Shown: positions 60,641 through 64,000 of the stretch, piece by piece
Numbering within the stretch: position 1 is the stretch's first letter
How the letters are laid out: the number at the start of each line of letters is the position of its first letter
From: Cyclospora cayetanensis
Lineage: Eukaryota > Apicomplexa > Conoidasida > Eucoccidiorida > Eimeriidae
NCBI RefSeq assembly: GCF_002999335.1
Contig: NW_020312590.1
Span: 372,001-436,000 of the forward strand
Length of the DNA stretch: 64,000 nt
Direction: 5' to 3'
Translations under genes and position numbers: made by a program
Notes under the pieces: generated by a model
Told to the model about the DNA's origin: nothing
Database searches by the model: none
Seen by the model: only the letters and a program-made list of their open reading frames with translations

Positions 60641-62783
60641 ATGCTGCACAGTGACGCTCCGGCAGTGGCTGCACCCATCCCAAACTCACGAGGGTGTAGT
60701 CTTAAGGGTCCCAGTAGGCGTTCCATCAGCAGGTCCCACCGGCAACAAAAAGCAGACATCAACGAGGCCCAGCGTGAAGAACCGGCAGATATAAACACTT
60801 TAGAGAGTGCTGAATCACAGCAACAATGCTTACAGAAAGCACCGGAAAAGGCAGCAGCTCGCTGGACCACATTTCCGGCCGAGGCCGGCTGGACAAGTGC
60901 CGTTCAGCTTGAAGTGCCTCCAGCGGATAGCATTAGGCGCTCAGAGAAGCCAAGGGCAAAGCCTGGCACTGTCGCAACTGTGGTGGGCAGTAAGGCGATT
61001 GCAAAAGCTCATGTCGAGTATTCGTTCAATCGGCAGGAGCCCTCGAACAAGAACACACCAGCTTCGTTGCCGGAGGTGGAGGATGCCGCTGATCCTCAGT
61101 CTGTAGAGAGTGGTGCCTTCGTGCAGCGACATCGTCAAGTGCAGAGCAGTGAACCTCATGCTGCTGCAGTGCATTCCCATGCTCAACAGACTCCACCTCC
61201 CACGCGGCAGGGGTTCAACAACGAGCCTGGCAGAAGGAGGTCATCCGTAAATGGCCGACAGCGGAAGGCAGAATTTCCACACCCGCGAGGGGGATCTTTG
61301 GATCGATGGGCTTGGACTCTGGTGGCACTTGCTGCACTGTTGCTGCGCGCACTCAAGGAAGTCTTGGCTATCTGTCTATGGCAGGCGCTCCAAGGCTCTC
61401 TCCAGCTTATGAACCAGTTAGGTAGTCGATGCAGCGTTGGGCTACACTTGACCGCTGCAGGCTTATTCAGAAGAGCCAGATTAGGAAGGGGCAGAATGGT
61501 CATTGCCACAGATGCACTTGCACGGCTAACACAGAATTCAGGGGATCTCATAAAGCACGGTGCAGCTACTGCCTCTGCCGCGGCATCCCGCGCCGCGGCA
61601 GAGGCAGTAGCTGCACGTGTTGCCGCTGTAAACGCTGCAGCAACGGCGGGATCCACATGGAATAGCCTTGTGAGCGCTCTGTGGCATGCACCTACTCCGG
61701 CGACAAACGCATCTGAGCCTGCTGGGGCGGACTCGGAAACGACTGAGACGCTGCCAGAATCGCAGAGATATGTGCAGTTGACCCCAGAAGAAGCGCTTGC
61801 AACAGGTGCGTAAACCCCCACTGTGGCATGCTGCATGCATCACCAAAGAAACTACACAAAAGTCGGCTGCTGCAACGCGCGCAAACCGGAGGTAGAATTT
61901 GCGAATTTGGTAGGACGCGTGCAGGCAATGCCTTTACGGTGTATGTTGGGCTTGTGCAGCTTGCTCATTATGGGCCGCATTGCATAACGACGCTCCTTCG
62001 AGGCGCGTTGGAGTTCTGCAATTTCAGGATTTGCTCCGCCGACGCTTGGAAGCAAGAAACGGATTTTTGTACCTAATTCCTGCAGAAATGTGGGAGGAGC
62101 GTGACGGGCACCAAAGGCTGTTAACCGGTACACCCGAAGCAGCAGGGGTGCACTGGAAAGAGCAGAGGTGTGAAGAACCTGTCGAATGTGAGACTATTCA
62201 AGTGGGGATTGTGGCTCGCGCAACGCGTTGCGTCCGCTCAACGATCCGTTCTACGTTTAGCGCCTGTGCCACGCTACTCTCGGTGATCTGCGCCCCTCTT
62301 CAGCAGCGGTCACCACACCTGAAGCAACAGCACGAGGCTACGGCATCCCGACCCTCAGAGCGCAACAAGCCCGTGAAATCGGGTGTAAAGCTTGCGATGA
62401 CAGCCATCATCTTTATCCGGGTATACTGCGTCCTCCTCCTTTGCTCTTTGCGCTGCTCAACAGTTCAGCGAGCCTTCGTGTGTGCCCGATAAGGTAGAAG
62501 GTGATTCGTTCATGGCAAAACCAAGCCTTCGCCATGGGAGAACATTAAAGTTGCTACCACACTCTTTTGAGGAGCCTGCCATTATGCCCTATGTGCCTCT
62601 TGTTTGCAGGTTCTGGCGCAAGAGCTTCACGCGGCTTGCTGGCTTGTTGTAGCTGAAGGCTACCGATTTGCCAAATTTTTAGGGAAGGCCACGACTTGGC
62701 AGCTTGTGTTTCTGACATCTCTCGCCCGATATATAGCTTGCGAGGCGACCAATAAGGCGAAGGCCATCGTCGCTTGGACCTCT
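60641..62783 (+). CDS. Hypothetical Ala-rich membrane protein, 3' end open
   Basis: Three exons fit: 60641-61805 (donor GTGCGT, phase 1), 61960-62420 (donor GTATAC, phase 0) and 62610-62783 (donor GTAAGC, phase 0), at least 600 residues. The N-terminal 220 residues are polar and basic. A hydrophobic stretch follows (WTLVALAALLLRALKEVLAI), then an Ala-rich helix near residues 300-340 encoded partly by a perfect inverted repeat. Exon 2 has FQDLLRRRLEARNGFLYLIP and then a basic linker. The exon 2/3 junction joins VKLAMTAIIFIR to VLAQELHAACWLVVAEGY, giving another likely membrane or amphipathic segment, and TWQLVFLTSLARYIA follows. No family is recognised. Start: ATG 60641 is the first in a long open frame. 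Later exons may lie beyond 62783. Confidence 0.6.
61560..61616. repeat. Perfect 25-bp inverted repeat inside a coding exon
   Basis: Arms at 61560-61584 and 61592-61616 are exact reverse complements with a 7-base loop. The sequence is GC-rich and codes part of the Ala-rich helix. Confidence 0.92.
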
Positions 62784-64000
62784 GTAAGCTGTTTGATGTG
62801 CAACGAAGATTCCCAGAAATGCCATGAACGGGTGAACGGGGGGGTCGCTACGGTTTTTGCGACTTATTTCCATCTTGACTCATGAAGGAGCGTTCCGTTT
62901 TTGGCTGCGATCCTACTTCCTGCAGGACTCACTGCTCTAAAGAGTACAATGCTAAATGCTCAGTAGAGTACGACGGCCAATCTGATATTTCTCGCAGTAC
63001 TGGCTCGTTGGAACACCCCCACTGGGCCTTCATTGACAGTTGCCTTCCATACTGCGACCCTATCCCCAATAGTGTGCAATAAAGAACGTGTGTGAAATCC
63101 TGCTATGATTTTTTGAGCCCAGGAGTCACTGTGGACACTTTCGGCCTCGTTGGCTGACGAACTCTTGCAGGGCAGCTCTCAGGGTTTTGGAGAACCCCGT
63201 ACCATTAAAACCGAATCCTTGCTGAATGTCTGTTAAGGGAACGTCAGCGTTACAGAGTAACCTTCTTCAGTTTCTTTTTTTTGTGGGAAAGCATAATGGT
63301 AAAGGGTGGTAAACACAGCACAGTGGATAAAATGTGGCCTCTTCTGCGGATCCCTCGAGTTCTGCAGTGAATGAAGAGGAAAATTTCTTCGTGCCAGACC
63401 AGCAGTTTCTGACTCGCTTTTGGCGCTTGCCGGAGTAACTGCATTAAGTCTGCCTTAGCCTCAGCTGCTGAATTGGCTCCCAGCAGGAGCAGTGTCCCGA
63501 GACCAGTTCTCCAGAAAACAGGAGATATGCAAAAGCTCTAAGCCTCTGCAGTTCGTCGCAATACTATATTACTGTCATGAAGGTGTGAAGGTTAAGATAG
63601 CAACAACAATAGAGAGCTGAAAATCGTAGGGATTCAAGATGATAGAGACGGATTTGGTCCAACTGAGACAGGCTCTCTCTATGCAAGGGTTTACATTCAA
63701 ATGTGTGAACAGGAAGCGCTGCAATTAGGCATACATGAATTGGAACTAAACCAGTGGGATTTAAAAGGCATTGCCAATCGATCAAAACGAATGTTTTCAA
63801 AAATGAGGAAATTGGATAGCTGAACTAGACACATATCCGTTGAATTTACGGATATATGAAAATACCTATTTGGAAAGGAGATAACACATGCAGCAAGAAA
63901 AGCACTGCCTATGAGGCTGAGCTCGGGAGAAAAGGTGAAACTGGTGCAGGGGATAGAGCTGCAATTGTACGCTACTTTCGCAACGAGCGTTTGCTGTATT
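62784..64000. other. Unresolved right end, possible exons
   Basis: No complete exon was assigned. Two hints remain. On the plus strand, after an ATGCAG acceptor near 63893, two frames stay open to the window end. On the minus strand, 63510-63350 reads LLLLGANSAAEAKADLMQLL followed by RQAPKASQKLLVWHEEIF, which looks protein-like but has no ATG or clear splice sites. Confidence 0.3.

Noticed and set aside
1..64000. tRNA, rRNA, CRISPR, operon promoters and terminators
   Set aside because: I looked for T-loop patterns, spaced direct repeats and bacterial signals and saw none. The window is eukaryotic, and such calls would not be supportable.

Overview
The window looks like nuclear DNA of an eimeriid coccidian (Apicomplexa; Eimeria or Cyclospora-like). 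The reasons are a class XIV (gliding-type) myosin, intron-rich genes with GT/AG junctions, trinucleotide CAG/GCT runs coding Gln and Ala inside exons, GGGGCCC-type words that swell one protein with Gly/Pro, and decayed Ty3/gypsy-type retroelement pieces between genes. Species was not determined. No tRNA, rRNA, CRISPR, operon or other bacterial feature was seen.

Layout from left to right: 3' end of a TPR protein (+, 1-622); a two-exon C10-family protein (+, 786-1376); a 19-exon NUP155-type nucleoporin (+, 2711-15090); a 13-exon replication factor C small subunit of the RFC4 type (-, 16203-19259); a double AN1 zinc-finger protein (+, 22957-24046); elongation factor 2 (-, 24800-27884); a 15-exon class XIV myosin (+, 34448-39022); an ankyrin-repeat protein with a basic N-terminal half (-, 40407-42896); a giant protein with a Gln-rich start, a GATA-like zinc motif and an F-box-like segment (-, 46502-51823), with a tiny membrane-protein ORF just upstream (-, 51881-52060); an unrecognised coiled-coil-like gene (+, 57366-58417); and an unrecognised Ala-rich membrane protein whose 3' end was not found (+, 60641-62783).

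Most recognised genes are housekeeping: nuclear pore, DNA replication clamp loading, translation elongation and motility. They do not form a pathway or operon; each is an independent eukaryotic gene. The exon models were built by hand from reading frame, splice consensus and phase. NUP155, RFC4, EF2, the myosin, the ankyrin gene and the F-box/GATA gene each close with matching phases, which is strong internal support.

The long gene-poor tracts (19.3-22.9, 27.9-34.4, 42.9-46.5 and 52.1-57.3 kb) are not empty everywhere. A frameshifted reverse-transcriptase relic lies at 30.6-31.1 kb, an integrase-like zinc-domain remnant at 21.1-21.5 kb, and a possible aspartic-protease remnant at 29.6-30.0 kb. 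Perfect inverted repeats lie at 5310-5358, 44586-44620 and 61560-61616. The most interesting coding finding is the F-box/GATA-like composite protein, which I could not assign to any known family.
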